Shown here in pieces: positions 41,878 to 56,800 of a stretch of 64,000 nucleotides of DNA. The notes below the pieces were generated by a model. The model saw nothing but the letters and a program-made list of their open reading frames with translations, did no database searches and had not been told where the DNA came from. The translations under genes and the position numbers were made by a program. The DNA is taken from positions 4,169,699 through 4,233,698 of the forward strand of contig JABAKD010000026.1 of assembly GCA_012845835.1 (NCBI GenBank), given 5' to 3'. The number at the start of each line of letters is the position of its first letter. Within the stretch, counting starts at the first letter, position 1. The stretch comes from Undaria pinnatifida (taxonomy: Eukaryota > Sar > Phaeophyceae > Laminariales > Alariaceae).

Positions 41878-44800
41878 CTGGTAAGTTCAGGGGTATCGGT
41901 ATGGATGTGTCTTGTGCTCGCCGAGTCGCGAGACATATTAGGTTACAGTATTGCCGCTACAAATTCCGCACGTTCGTCCACGTTCGTCCTCAGCCACACC
42001 ACCCACACTGTGAATGCAGCCACTCAGAAACTACTCACCAAGCTCCGACATATCGTTCTCGTTCTTGTAAACCTGGGTGAAGCAAACAAGAACAACACCA
42101 CAACAGCGACAACGACAACGAAAACGAAGGCGACAGCAAACGAACAATGCGCTTTGGTTTTACCCATCAAAACGACAACATGCGAGCAACAAGTAACGAT
42201 AACAAAACTAAACAAAACCGGTTAATTGCCCATCGGAGGTCTTGAGGGGCCACTACATGACATGATGTGCGTATTTAGTGCAGGGTATTTACTACCTACT
42301 ACGTGGTATCGGTACCCGTACACAAAGTAATTCAGCAGTGTGGACCAACTCGGGCGACGCAAGCGGTAAAGCTAACAGAGAGCTTCCCAAAGGCTTTCGT
42401 GCGCCGTGCTCGACATGAACGGGTTCCTTGTCTTCCACAAATATAGCAAATATAGCGATGCCCGGCGCGAATCGAACACCAGGCACGCCACACACAAATG
42501 TATACAGCGATGATGTAGACACCGACATGCAGCATGTGTATACCGCGCGTAGGCAGGTGACACTCGTCACCGTAATACTTTTTAATTGTACTTTTACGGA
42601 GACCTCTAACATTAAACGGGCATCAAATTTTACGCGAACTGTTTGATGTGTTCATATTCCAGTACTACCCGATTGCAACGTTTCCACGAATGGCTCATGT
42701 CGCTACCTTAGATTTGGAACAAGAGAACCCCAAACCAGCGGGAGGCATGGTGTTACCAGTCGTTAGGGTTAGCACGCAGTAACGCAAGGAGTAGACGTGC
42801 TGCGCGAGTGTAGTACAATAACTCGGGCACTACTAAGGGTGTCATCTTTTAACGCAGCACCGGCTGATTGGTGAGGCCGATGGTGAAATACTTCCAAAAA
42901 CATTTTTATTATCGTGTGTGTCGTTGAAGTAGATTTTTATGGCCACGTTTGCTGTAACAGATTTTGTATCGTCACGTTCGCAGTAAATACACTTTCTATC
43001 GTCAGTTTGCTGTCGTAGTAGATTTTTGGTCGTCAGGTTTGCTGTGGTTGTAGATTTTGGCCGTCCCTTTTGCTTAAATATAGTTTTTATCATCACTTTT
43101 CCGGCGTGCAACTCCGCCATAGTGTAGGAGGCCTATTAAAATGATATTAAATCGGACCCACCCTGCCTCGCACAACAATTTGACAATTTGATCCTCGACC
43201 TAAGATTGAGATATGCTATTTTGGTTAAAATGTTTCAAGTACGTCAGCTGTGAGTTCGAACAATCTAATGGTCGATACCCATCTTAGCAAGCTGCGTGAT
43301 GTTTCGGCCGCGCGTTTTAAAAGATGCATTACTCTGTGATGATGTATGTGAGATGTAGTTATCTCAAAGTAGTTGCAAAGAACATGTGCTGCAGATGTTA
43401 TCCCAACTTTGTTCCAGGTGTCGCGTAGTACTTGTTAGCACATGAAGCTCATGTGGCCATCTGAACCCTTTGGCTATTAAATGTGGTCTATCTCAACTCT
43501 TTGGTCTACACTCAACAAAAACACCAAAAGTGCCATATTACAGGACCAGGAACAGCGCGCAGCCGTGCGAATGTCAGCATACCGCGCGCATGTACTATAC
43601 CCGGTACCCTGGTAGCTCCGTACTCCCAACAAGGTGCTACGGAGGCATCTCATACCCATCTCATACCCGAGCTATGATACTGTTAGAGAGCCTGTCAGTG
43701 AGGGCGATGGTGTAATCGCCGCTTTGTTTCGGCACCTTTCCCCTCAATACTCACAAATGGCGTAACCGCCTCATTATTACTATTGTTATTACTATTATTG
43801 TTGTTCCACCTGGCACCTGACAATGTGTACGGGTCATAGCGCTTGTTACAATCATAACGTCATCCTAATCGTATCCTGCGAGGTAACCGTACAACCGCGT
43901 GCATGGTAGCAGAGAGAGGATGCCATAGCCGTGTAACAACAGTGTGAATAACAGTCACATGATAAAAGCCCACTCACATCCAGAGCAGCCAGGACGACGG
44001 CATCATTGTTGCGGTACCTGTCCATGATAGCCGCCGCTTGGGTATCGCTGACGACACTCATCGTGGCAAGCTGCTGCAAAACCTCCTACAAAAGTTAGGG
44101 CAAAGTGGCGATTGAGCGGGGTGGCGTGAGCACAACAGTCCTGTATCACAGCCGTGCAAAATGAAAGTATCACAAACCACGCATGTATAAATATCAAAAT
44201 CATGAAAAGGTATCACGATCGTGCAAAGTATCACAATCGTACAAAATATCGTAACTAGCGTGCAAACTATCGTAACTAGCGGGCAAAGTATCACAATCAG
44301 GCAAACTATCGTAACCAGCCCAAGTATCGCAATCATGCAGAGTATCACGATCATGCACGATCATGTGATAAATCCAAATCAAGGCCTGCCGCCTGACATA
44401 GGTGCAGACGCTGTATTGTGGACTTACATTTGCTACGAACCTGGTACCTGGTATGCGTTTACGTGTGGTAATTGTAGCGCCCAGCTAGGACGGTCGAGTC
44501 TTCATCCCTGTCATCATTTTTAACGAAGAGTTGGTATCATCACTATCACCAGTAAGGAATTGGCGAAGGCGATGGCATGTACCGACCTATCCAGCAAGCT
44601 ACAAAACACACAAAATACATCAATGTTATCGTCCAACAAACCCGGACGACGCCATGTATCAACCAATCCAACAAGTAACAAACAAATACCTGGTGTTAGA
44701 CATATACTTCGAAGTACACTATTAATAAATACTTCGAGTACATCAATACCAACGCCCACGGTCACCTGAAACAAGCCCTCCTTCCCGTCCAGCGTAAGAT

Positions 44801-47800
44801 CGACGCCCTTCACCATCTCGCCCTCCGCCGAAATACGCAAATCAGGGTTTACAACACGCACATCAGGGTTCCCATCGCCATCGCCATCACCACTGCCACT
44901 GCCAACGCCGGAAGAAACAGTACCATCGTCTTGCGTGTAGCCCACACCACGACCATCGCTCACGGCCCCCGAAGTCCCAGACGGCTGTTATGTATTCACC
45001 GGGCAATGACAAATCAACATTTAGAGAAGGCTGCTATAAGGCTTAGTTTGTGTCAGAAATTTGTCAATATTTTACCAGTGGCCAAACGGACTGATACCCT
45101 CTCATTCCTCAACAAATGGCGTCGTCAGCACGACCCCCAGGAAATGGAACCGTGTGAATACTTATGCGTCCGCCCGTGTATCCGGCCAACCTGATATCCT
45201 GCCGTTCCAGGGGGCGAGTGTTTTCAGACTGGGTACTTGACTTGACTTGCGATCAGTTAAGCTTTTATCAGTGGTCAAACAGACTGATAGCTTGTAACAA
45301 CAAGGCTACATACACTGTATCTGGTATGGTATCTGGTATGGTATCTGGTATGGTATCTGGTATGGTATCTGATATGGTATGGTATGGTATCTGGTATCGT
45401 ATCGTATCGTATGGTATGGTAGGGGGGTGAATTTTAGGGTTAGGTAGAGTTACCACGAGTGGCTACTGGATACCTTATTTCGTTGCAATTGCTTTTCGTT
45501 TTTTTTTACAAGCATCGCCGCTATGGAAGTTTTGGTTTACGCTGCGCCAAGAAAACACGTCTGGACTCCATGTTTTGAGGTTATACAGAGACACTCGCGC
45601 GAGTGTCCCACACTTTTGATAGGTCAACATGGGGTATCCTTGATAGAGAATACCGTAGCCGTAACCGCCGTAATTGCTGCCAAGGTTTGCTGTCAAGGTT
45701 TGCTGTCAAGGTTTGCTGTCAAGGCTTGCTGTCAAGGTTTGCTGTCAAGGTTTGCTGTTAAGGTTTGCTGTCGAGGTTTGCTGTCAAGGTGTGCTGTCAA
45801 GGTTTGCTGTCAAGGCGTGCTGTCAAGGTGTGCTGTCAAGGTGTGCTGTCAAGGTTTGCTGTCAAGGTTTGCTGTCAAGGTTTTGGCAGGTCGGCCTGGG
45901 CGAGAGGCCCCGTATTGCCACGGTAGGCGGGTGGGAGTGTGTCCCACACTATTCTCAGTATTTAAACATGGCTATTAAAACATGGCTTTCTTATATTTAG
46001 TGTACAAATCCGATTTATCAAGAGCAGTCGCGTACTGTGCATTCAGTTCTACGTCATGTTTGTCAAATTAAGGCGATCGGGTCTGCATAGCATACCCCTA
46101 CAAGTAAAGCTAAACTAATGGCCGGGATTTGAGGTAGAGCAGAGGTCCCTCTCCAGCACCGCTTGAGTAATGCCGGTTGCCCGCTATAGTATCTGTGAAA
46201 TCGATTAGAAGAGGAGTACTCTGTAATATAATAGCAGTATGCGGAGTACTACCGGTTCCCGCTACATTACGGGTATGACAGGTTGATGCATACATACCGG
46301 CACTACAGAGGGGCCACTACTGCATACCTCGTTCGATAAGCCAGACTCGCTTGGTCGGGTTTTGCACAAACAATAAGCGAATTGGAAGGATGGGATTTGG
46401 GGTGTACTTCGTTCGATGACCCAGGGGAGCTGGGTGGGGTTTGCACACACTGGAGCGAAATCGACGGGTGGGATTTCGGGTATACCTCAATCGAAAAGCC
46501 AAGCTCACGCGGAAACTGGAGGGGGATCGGGTTTGCAAAATACGAAGCCAAATGGAAGGGCGGGGTGTGGGGTATACCTCGATCGACAAAAAGGGTCGAG
46601 TTTGCAAAGTAAGAAGCGAAACGGAAGGGTGGGGTTTAGGGCACACCTCGTTTGATAAGCCAGACTTCTCACGCTCCAGCACCTGCCTTGCCACCCTTCC
46701 GAGGGTGTCCTTCAATTCCTTCGCGTCCTTGTCCATCCTGTCATATTTAGATATCACAAGTAGATGTCAAGTTTAGAAGTAATATTTAAATGGCGTATTT
46801 AGACCTCACATTTAAATGTCACACTATTAAACCCCAGGACAAACGGGCGTTTTTGGGACATTTCCAGGCTTTTCTCCAGCGTCCGTAGGTTTTTCTCGCG
46901 CTTCTGGCTGCGGGGCATGCACCAAGCACGTCAGCGCGTACGACGCACGTTTGGCCTCCGGCCGAGCTCCGCGGCATGTGCTGTGGACGCTCAAAGTCGC
47001 GGAGCTGGCTATCTTTCAAGGGATTGCCTTCCATCTCGCGGCGCAGATGGAAACCGACAAAACAAATTGAACAACTTTTTAGTCGTTGTGCTGTCTTCGA
47101 CTATGTATGTATCACGCCGCCGTAGAAGACAGCGGCAGCACGTCAAGGTCTGCGCGTCGTCAAAACTTTGATCGACGCTTTTGTGTGCGTGTGTGCTCAT
47201 GTGTGTGTCTCCGCAAAAGGGACACAGTCTGGACGACTGCAAGCCGCACCATGTACGAGTACCAGGTTCTCAGGTATGCTGTTCCTCGGATTTCAAAAGT
47301 ATCCACGCAGCCACATACAGCAGCAGGATACACAACAGTCCAACGTCAATGGTACAATAGCAGCTGCGCGGCACAACGGCAGCCATCGCAGTTGAAGCTG
47401 CTGTTGATTTTGTGACAGACAAGTGCTACGATAAAGGTGCACCAACCATTGTTGTTTTTTCTGAGGTGCCCTAATTTGGGAGCTTAAGACAGACTTCTCC
47501 CAAAAACTACTTTGGTGAAAAATGAAATTGACATCGGATGAAAACGTCTCACATACCATGGCCTAGGTATACAACGAAAATCATGAAGAAAAATTGCGTG
47601 CTTCGGGCGATTTTGGCCTAAGGAGCGCCACCCTTCAGAAACCGTTTCAGAAAAAAGTGCTACATCTATCGTAGCATGGGTCTACAGTTTAGGCCCTAGG
47701 AGCTTTTCCCATAAATAGACATGGAAATAAGACACCATATTTAGATGTCCAATGTAGGCGTCATATTTACATGTCATGTTTAGATGCCACACAAAAATGA

Positions 47801-50800
47801 AGTCAATGTTAGATGTCACATGAGATGTCACATAAGATGTCATATTTAAATCGAGTTCCAGAAGGATGGGGACGAAGGCAAACCACGAATTACGGCGTAG
47901 TCACCACACAACCAACCCCTTTCGGGCTTCAAAGGAAATATGCTTCAAGCTTTGGGGCTTCTACGAGGATACTATTATAGTATTGTAGTATTATACTAGT
48001 ATACTATAAACCCGGCCTTAGTCCTTTAGGGCTTTAGACCGAAAAAACTAAAATGTTCAACGCTTACGACGGTCAGAGCACTCGCCGGCCGAAGCCACCC
48101 TTACTTACGATTACCCTTAGGATTAGGGTTAGTGGGCGTGTCGGACAGGGTTTAAGAAAATGCATCGAGATTCAAGAAAACTCAAGATACGCGCTTAGCA
48201 TGGTGATAATTGTTATAGTTGCACTGCTGTGCTGTTGCAGGTTCTGCCTAGACACTTGAGAATATCGCAATTGTCGCTTTTTGGGGTCGGTATAAATGGG
48301 CCCCCAAAACATTAAACGGGCAACAAACACGATCAAACACGATCAAACACGATCAAACATGATCAAACACGATCAAACACGATATCGCTGTACCCCGCTA
48401 TGGTCTGTGTCAAGAGCGCCAGAGGGGAACAATAGGTGGGGTTGATAACAGCGAGCGTCTTCGCGAAGCCAATGACAAGGACAACAATAACGGCAACGAT
48501 GACGATAACGATATCGACATCGACAACGATAACGATATCGCCAACGAAAACGATGTCGATCATGACAACGACAACCATATCGACAACAAGATCGATATCG
48601 ACGAGGGTAACGACAACGATGTCGAGAGCGATAACGGCAACGAAACCTCCACCCCGCTCCCGCCGTCTCTCCCCTCGCCAAACACCCCACAGCGGTTCGA
48701 GCTTGGTGCAAGCAAAGTCTGGCTGGTTGGTGCAAACCCAACGTACCCAATCACGCCATTGTGAGGGTGCGAGGGTCTACGGTATTCGCCCTATCATTAC
48801 CACAGCAAAATAAAGCCACCAAATTACAAGCCTCGCGCTCCTAAAACATATTAATGGATGCACTTTTGAAGGGGAGAAGACTACAGCCGTGGCATGGTCT
48901 TACTCACTTGAAGAGGTCAACGGCCGCCTTAATGTTCGCATCTCCGCATGCGATCGCGAGTCTGAGAGCCGCGGACTCGTTCTCGTCCAGCCTCATGTCA
49001 TCCACGATGCTCACCACCCTTGCTGCCACCCCGTCATTATCATCATCATCATCATCTCCGTCGCCGCGCGCTCTTGCCTCTGACCCTAACCCCGACCCCA
49101 GTCCTAACTCCGACCCTGACCTTCCCTCTGCGGCTGACGTCTCCGGGACTGCCATCGCCGTGCGTATTGCCCCCGTGTCCACCATCGCCGTCGCTCCCGA
49201 TGCTGCCGATGCTGCCGATGCTGCAGCTACAGCTGCTGCCGCCGCCGGCGGCTCTGCCTTCGGCGCCGCGGGCGGGTCTGCTCCCGGCGTTGTCTTAACT
49301 GGGGTGGCTATGGGTTGGAGGATCTGGCGGAGAAGCGAGGATGAGTGGGACCGTCCGTCGCCTTCCTGTGTCGTCAATTCCAGGTCGGATGGGGTGATTT
49401 GCGGTGTTCTTCGGGGAGGGGGGGATAGGGGGGATGGGGGAACGCGCGAAGACGGGCGAAAACATATCATGGTTGGGTTCGTGCGGGGAGAGGGCGGACC
49501 GGGTGGATGAAGGCACCTGCGGAGAGTGGCGAAAAAACAAGAACGTCGTGCTTAGGTGCATATAGGGCAAAGCCTAACCTTAACCCTAAGGTTTTGGCGG
49601 GCAGAGCAGATAGAGTCAAGCGCGGGGGGAGGCGAACGGATGCCGGTGGCTAGGTATATATGGGTATAGGGTGCATCCTAACAACCTAACCTTGACCCTA
49701 CGGGTTTACTAAAATGGTTGAAATGGTTGAAATGGTTGAAATGGTTGACATGGTTGAGATGGTGTGGTCCAGCAACCTTGCAGCCCTAAGACTTTGGCAA
49801 GTTGGTTGAGGAGCTGTGGTACAGCAAAAATGTCAATGGGTTCCCTTAACCAGGCTAGAAAAGGCAGAGAGAGAGCCCGCAAGGGTGCCACAGAAAGCGG
49901 GAGCAGGGCGGTCTACCGGCAACACGACCGGGCAGCAATCGAGACGGACTTACAGACTTTCATGTTCTTGTGGCAGTAACGTTTTCGACGCAGAATTGCC
50001 GGTGTTGTGGCCCGTAGAAAATCGAACTTATTATTCGGTTGGAGATATGTAAATGAACGAGGACTAACAGGACGCTGTTTTCGCCAACACCGCTCTACCC
50101 GGTTGATAAGCATTCCTATGATACTTCGCAGGCGGAGCTGACACTACAATGTTCTGCGGATCTCCACCCGCTGTGTGCTCGGATCTACGACATAACGGAA
50201 CGCCTCGAAAACGTACGCCATCTAGGCATTGTCCAGAACCACCGGTACTACGATCTATCACACTTTCTGCCCAGCTACGTACACGTCGTACGTAACAACA
50301 GATGGGCCATAACCTTTTCAGCGGAGCTACGTTGTTGTTGTTGTTCTCACATTAACTCGCATAATCAAGCCCGTAGTCACAGGACAGACTCCAGTCACTC
50401 TGGAGCTGAGGAATACCCTAGGGAATAACACAAACAACCCAAGGTGGTACACGCATATATCACAGCTGATGCAATTCATGCCTCCACCAGAAACATATAA
50501 AAGTGATATCGGGAGTCAATCTACGATGTGCCAGGTCTATACCTGTGCATACGTCTCATTACCCGCGCCTGGAAAAACCGACTATACCGCTTGCCACCCA
50601 TGAAAGACTACCACGTATATATTACACGTATTATCTATCATTACGCATACGCACGACAGACGCAAGTCAATTGGAAAAAAGAAACAAAGAACAAATAAGA
50701 AGAGAAAGGAGAGGAAAGAAAAGAGAAGAAAGCGAAAAAAGAACGTACATACGTATGACAATTGCCGCAACAGCTGAGCTGAGATTAAACCGTTCCACGG

Positions 50801-53800
50801 AGCTACGCATGTACGTCTGCAGCTGTGCTGCAGTCGCAGTAGACCAGCAGCAGTTTTTTTTTCGGGGTTTCGACATGAACATGTTTTTTTCAAGGGGGGA
50901 CTTTTTATGTTTTAAAAGGCACTCCAGTATCTTGTATCTATCTTTCTTTTGTCTGGGTACATAGAATAGTATTAATAGAGGTGTAATCGGAGGTGCGATC
51001 GATGTCGAAAAGCGCAGATGGCATGCGGAGCTACAACACCGGCAAGCAGCTGTGCAGCAGTCATACATGTGTCCAATATATGGCTGAGCATAGGAGCAAG
51101 CCTGAGTACAGCAATCGCTCTTATTCCTTACAGGCAAAGTGGACTAAAAACATTATTGACGTCAAGTCTCACCTCCATCCTTCGTCACAGCACAGTGCCA
51201 CTATCAATATGGTCATCATGCGAGCCGGCTAAGCCCCGTATATAGTCTATAGCAGCAGTGCTACTGCAGTGCACTGCTGCCATGCAACTAGTATTAATAG
51301 TAACACATATTGTAATACATGTTGTGATACATATTGTAATACATACAGGAATGTCATTAATCCGGGAGCTCTTCTACTGGAGTTAGTGTAGGACGCACCC
51401 TCTCCCAAATAAAAAGGCCTGCCTTAGTTTGTGTCTGCGTTAATTGTTACCAGATAGGTGTTTCGTACTGTACATATTATTGTCTGATATCGTCTGGCCA
51501 TGGCTCCAAGAGCGACAGAGGTCATGTCAGCGGTTAATTTCAACGGTTATTTCAACCGCCATCCCAACGGTCTTTTCGCCGGACAAATGGTAATAAATAC
51601 CTCGTACGTGGTAACAAATAGCCAAACCTCCACCTACCGCGGGAGCACGTCTACGTCATGTCAACGTCATGCCCCCTGCAGTTGCATCATTTAATCTGCT
51701 GCTGTGGCATAGCATCTGCTGCTGTGGTACAAATACCTGCTCCTGAGGCATCCATGCCTGTTGCTGTGTCGTCAGTACCTGTTGCTGTCGCATCAGTACC
51801 TGCTGCCGTGGCATCAATACCTGCTGTTGTGGCATCTATAGCAGCCAACTGAACCTTGTGCGTGTGCACAGCTAAAAGCTGAGACCTGACCGGAAAGCAC
51901 TCGTGTTTATGGCAGTCATACCACGAATAATACTTTGTATATACTTGTATTCGTACCCTCGTACCGGTAAGAGAATGAGACACGGCAACACTCACCCCTC
52001 GAGGATGATATGTATGGTCTCCACCAGGTCAGACACGTCCTTCGAAGATTCGAACACCTCGAACGCAGCCAGCGCCGTGGGATCCTGTCAGTCGCACCCC
52101 ATCATGACCGCATAATGTTCACATGTTACAACCAGATATGTGCAACACCGCAAATAGAGGGGGGGAAGTAAGGGTAATACCCCAAAATGGTCAAAAGTGG
52201 AAACCGCTGTCAATAATCGTAGCCGATCACTTTCGCACTTTCAACTCCCACAATGCAGCGGGGGAAGACGGCAGGGGTTTCCAGTGTATACGGAGAAGGC
52301 GTTTTCCACCGGGGGCCAGCGCAGAAGTATCAAAACCGCAAAATTCTACGAACCGCGTGTGACGTTGAGATCTGGTGCCGGTATCACACATCCTTGGTTA
52401 CAATAATCTTACAATAATCGTACGATAATCTTGCAAGAACCTTGCAAGAATCTTACAAGAATCTTAGAATAATGTTACATTAATCTTACACTAATCTTGG
52501 GACCATGCCACAACCATGTCACAAACACGAAAATTATATCACACTCATGTCACACTCATGTCCCCAGCGTGTCACGATCGCGTCCTAAACATGTAACAAC
52601 ATTGTCACAATCATGTCTCAACCATTGCAGAACCATGTAAACTATTTATACCCTGTCACGACCACGTCACAACCATGTCACAGCCGCATCGCAACCATTC
52701 CAACACCGTGCCACAACCATGTCCCAGCCATGTCACAACCATGTCACAACCACGTCACAACCATGTTGCGACCACGTCACAACCATGCCACAACCATATC
52801 ACAACCAACCATGTCACAACCATTTTCCCCCTGGGATATTCATAGCAACGGTCTCACAATACAGTCGGGGTCCCCATTACTGTGGTGCCTTGCCAGATGG
52901 AAATAACCGCACTAAAGTGGGACCCCGCACTATCACCGGATATTGGAGTACTCTCCATTAGTACGACGAGGTCGTGACAAGCGATTTTCAGCGCACTAAA
53001 CTGGGGCCCCGCGCTAAAGGGTGCCGCGCTAACGTGGTGCTGCGACTGTAGCATCACGCATGAGGTGTTGGTAGCCCATTCGGGACACCAGGCAGAAAAC
53101 TGCCCAATTGTGTATGCCTGTTTGTGTCGGCTTATGCACGTTTATGACTGTGTATGCCTGTTTATGCTTTATGACCGTTTATGCGTGCTTATGACTGTTG
53201 ACGGCTATGGCTGTTTACGACTGTTTATGGACATAATAGCAGACTTTTTTTTTTTTTTTTTTTATCCTCCGGCGGATGGGGAAAAATAAAGCTTTAGCTC
53301 ACCACACTTCCACGTATTTTCATACGCATCGTGTGTCGATTTAACTCAGTTGCTTTCGCAGCCCAACGCTAGCTGGCGCACCCTTCGGGTCCCATTGTAG
53401 ATATAGCGTAAGCTGTCCCTATCAGTGGTCTTCGTTACAAATAATAGCAGACCTTTCAGCAGGGGTAGTGGATGTGTCCTACACATTGCCAATTTAAGGA
53501 GCTGGAGGACAAGCGCGTATACCATATATACCGGTGGCATGGCGGTACTCACGCTCATTTACGCTCGTCCTATCATAGGCGCTTCAAAATACAACAATAC
53601 CGCAGTCGTCGCTTTCGTATCGCTATAAAATGAACGCATCTCCAAAGGTTTGAGGTTGGCGTATGACCATGTGGCAAATTACGACATTATGAATTATAGT
53701 ACATTTTGAAAAATTTTGAGCGATACTGTCCGCGCAACACGACTCTTAATTTGACACCTGATGCTTCAGTAACGTTCCCATTGGCTAGGAACGTCACGAC

Positions 53801-56800
53801 CAAAACATGAAAATACGCATGAGATTGCAAAGATATTCAGCAGTTCCTCAGGGAAGCACTCGTGGATCGGAATATCACGCGCCACACTTCTAGAACGGCC
53901 AAAACGGAAAAAAAAAAACAGAGCGTTGGGATTTCTATAGGAATCGGAAAATGTATGACGTTTTTTCTAACTTCTTTTACTGCTTTTAGCAAACCCCACG
54001 TGCCTGGGCCCTCGAAAAGAGCAGTGTAGCGCTCAAAACAAAATGCCGTGATCCCCTTAGTTCTTCTACAATGTGTTGAGGAGCACCGTCAGCACGGAAC
54101 GGAATTGCCAAAGGTACCCCCAACATACGTAATCCTCACCCAAACGTTGCAACAAAATTGCAAAAGTACCTACCCCCAACAAGCGCAACCCTAACCCAAA
54201 TACTGGAGGCGTTTTTATCAGGAGTCGTAGCAATGCTCCGTCTCGAAAGGGATGCGTCGTCAACGATCAAACGATTAAGGCAAACAATCAATGAGTACCC
54301 CCCCCCCCCGCTTTATACAATAAAGGGAAGAAACGTAATGAGGGCCGATATATTGGAGATATCTCTATTAGGAGTAGGAGTAGACCGATGGTCTGTCTCA
54401 AAAGGGGTATGTAGTCGATGGCCAATGACTCAGGCAAGCAATATGTTAGTACGCCCCCCCCGTCCCCCATATCTCCCCGTCTCGAAAGGGATGCATGATC
54501 AATGGTCGAATGGCTGAGGCACGCAGCAAATGAGTACCCCCCCCCCCCCCCCCCTTCCCGAATAAAATATAATCACGGCCCAGTTCTCATACACGGCCCG
54601 ACGAAAGCGGATCTGTTGGCTTCGTACCTCCCGCGAAAGGAGCAGCAGCAGCCGCGTGGCGTCGGACGCGCTGAGCACCTTCGTCTCGTGCATAAGCAGC
54701 ACCACCCGCTCTCTCCCCGTGTGCTTCGAGTCTACTCCACCCCCCCTTTCTCCTCCCCCGCCCGCCCCTGCGCACTCCCCTCCCTCTCCGCCCCCCGCAC
54801 CTCCTCGCCCTTCAGCTCCGGCTCCTCCTGCAGCTCCCGACGTGCTAGGGGCTAAATCTTGTCGCTGAACAATACCGAGTAGGGCCTCCACCAGCACGCT
54901 CACGTCCTGCCAAGAACAAGCAAAGAGTCCAACGCTTACATGTTAGCGCCAAATTCCCTCGTGCTGCGTAGGCGAGCTTCGTAGCCAAGATGAGTACTCA
55001 TGCACGCTAGGTTCTTGCACAATTGAAGGCAGTTGGTCTACAGTATGACGTGGACACGCAAGCGGCTCGAGGCTGAAGCAGGTCACGATGAACAGCTGCG
55101 TGCCCAAAACGATCTAATCCGGGTACCGGTGATAACCAGTTATGAATCTACCGGGTGGGTAACGCGAATAGTCGGGGTGTCAAGATGTATGAGTACTGTA
55201 AAATGGCTGTAAAACGGTACCAGCTTCATACCTACAAATTAGGAAAAAACAATGACTGACTGAGAAAAATCAAGGACTATGGAAACCCCGGGGAAAGTAA
55301 AAATAATCTCGAGGTTACGGCTTATCATCGGTGGGCAATATCAAAAGCAACAAACGGGTTATTCTCGCGGCAAGTTATTTTTCAGCTCCGTGGTGATATG
55401 GAACTACAGTCCTCGATTGAACCATTTCGGGATCCCCGCAAACATAGCCCCCTTGAGAACTGCAGTATTAAGAGCAGCACTAGGAGTGTACCCTCTTAAA
55501 ACAAATAAACGTGAGAAAGTTGAAAGGGCAATATACAGTAAGGAATATACCATAAAAGAGGCTGCCAGCCATAGCTGATAGGGCTGTATGGGAAAAACTA
55601 ACAAAAGGGCGAGCTGGTATAAGATGGGATAACATAATCGAGAAAATATTGAAGGAGTGAGGAGGCCAAGAAGAGGTACTGTCCATAGAGAAGTTTGGCG
55701 GGTACAAGACAGAACAAAAAGAAAGGATAGAAGAAAGGGAAAGGCTACGAGCGCTAAAAAACAAGGTGAAAGAGGAGAAACACTTAGAGATATACGGGGG
55801 GGTTGAGGGAAGATATTGAAATGAAAACGTATTTGCACGGCCCAATAGACTTTGCGAAAAAAACTGAAGCTGCGATTTCGTGTAGGGGACCTGGACCTAC
55901 CAGAAAGAAGAATGAGGTATACCAATAGTGGGGAGGAGGAGGACGTGGATCCACCTATGTGCCCGTGTGAAACAACAATAGAGAGTAGGACTCACATAGT
56001 ACGAGAATGTGAAATATATGAGGAGGAACGGCATGTGTTAGAGGAGGAGATGAGGTAATTAGACGAATGTGACATGGAAGAGTTTGGTGGGCTGGAGAGT
56101 AACGAGTAAACGATCGCTATCCTAGGAGATAGATCCTGGCCACAGATTGCGAAACAGGAAGGGGATAAGATAAAACAATAGTGTTACGTAGTACATTGAA
56201 GAAGCGTAATGAGCGCCCAAATGTTGAAGGTGTCTCTATTAGAAAAAGGAACGGCGCTCCGTCTCAAAGGGATGCGGGGTCTATGGTCATACGACTAAGG
56301 CCATGAACAAACTGAGTACCCCCCCCCCCCCTTGGGTTGGCGTTGGTTGGCAACGACGCTGTAAAACATGCCATTCACTGCGCGAGGTAGACAACCAGGG
56401 TACCTTTTTTTTTGTTTTTGTTTTTTGGCGGTCACCATGATGGTTATCGAGTAGATCAAATTGTGCAGGGTAGAGAACTTTAAGTCCGCACAAGGGGAAT
56501 GATGGCATTGCGTAGTGTGAATACGGTAAGGCACCCACGAGGCAGTTACATAGTACCAGGTAATATCCATTGCTATCTCTGGAGTGGTCGCACCAGAAAA
56601 CAAAGTAACTCATTGGCGCTGTCATCCACAAGCAAGAAAGTAGGCACAAGATGCCGAGGTCCGTCTTACGAGCGGTTCTTGGAAGGATGCAGCTCACCCT
56701 TCATGCGACTCGCCGAACACCTGACGGCGCTTCGCGCTTGGTGCAAGCAATGTCTGCCTGGTTGGTGAAAACCCGACGTGCTCCGTCCCGACATAGTAGG

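Larger units (their letters stand above)
41878..43977 (-). other. Intron of the repeat-protein gene
   Basis: 2,100 bp. Holds AAC/GAA-rich DNA near 42080-42150, a ~35-bp minisatellite (42895-43105) and a D1 copy (43245-43317). A tRNA-like TGGTGTTCGATTCGCGCC occurs on the minus strand near 42465-42485, but no cloverleaf could be built. Confidence 0.7.
44985..46682 (-). other. Intron with three tandem arrays
   Basis: 1,698 bp. Contains the 10-bp, 13-bp and ~80-bp arrays listed separately, plus a D3 relative (46130-46320). Confidence 0.8.
46738..48907 (-). other. Intron of the repeat-protein gene
   Basis: 2,170 bp. Contains CATATTTAGATGTCA-like repeats (46740-46830, 47740-47850), GATCAAACAC repeats, ACAACGATATCG repeats and a partial D6 copy (48700-48785). 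No other coding recognised. Confidence 0.75.
49409..51995 (-). other. Intron of the repeat-protein gene
   Basis: 2,587 bp. Contains TGGTTGAAA repeats (49713-49757), the third D4 copy (50335-50700), and a TTGCTGTGGCATC-type degenerate repeat (51700-51845). Confidence 0.75.
52085..54627 (-). other. Intron of the repeat-protein gene
   Basis: 2,543 bp. Contains an 11-bp array, a distant D3 relative (52850-53050), poly-T (53247-53264), the D2 copy 2, and three blocks of GTCTCGAAAGGGATGC ending in GAGTACCCCCC (54210-54555). Confidence 0.75.

Noticed and set aside
42452-42490. tRNA-like TGGTGTTCGATTCGCGCC on the minus strand
   Set aside because: It resembles a T arm, but no matching acceptor, D or anticodon arm lies at the right distance, and the nearest A-box-like word is on the wrong side.
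45674-46000. 108-codon Cys/Val/Gln frame and possible CRISPR-like array
   Set aside because: A 13-bp head-to-tail minisatellite has no spacers, so it is neither CRISPR nor a gene.
55404-55925. 173-codon hydrophobic minus-strand frame
   Set aside because: It lies antisense to the purine-rich LINE relic, and its apparent membrane character comes from complementing Lys/Glu codons.
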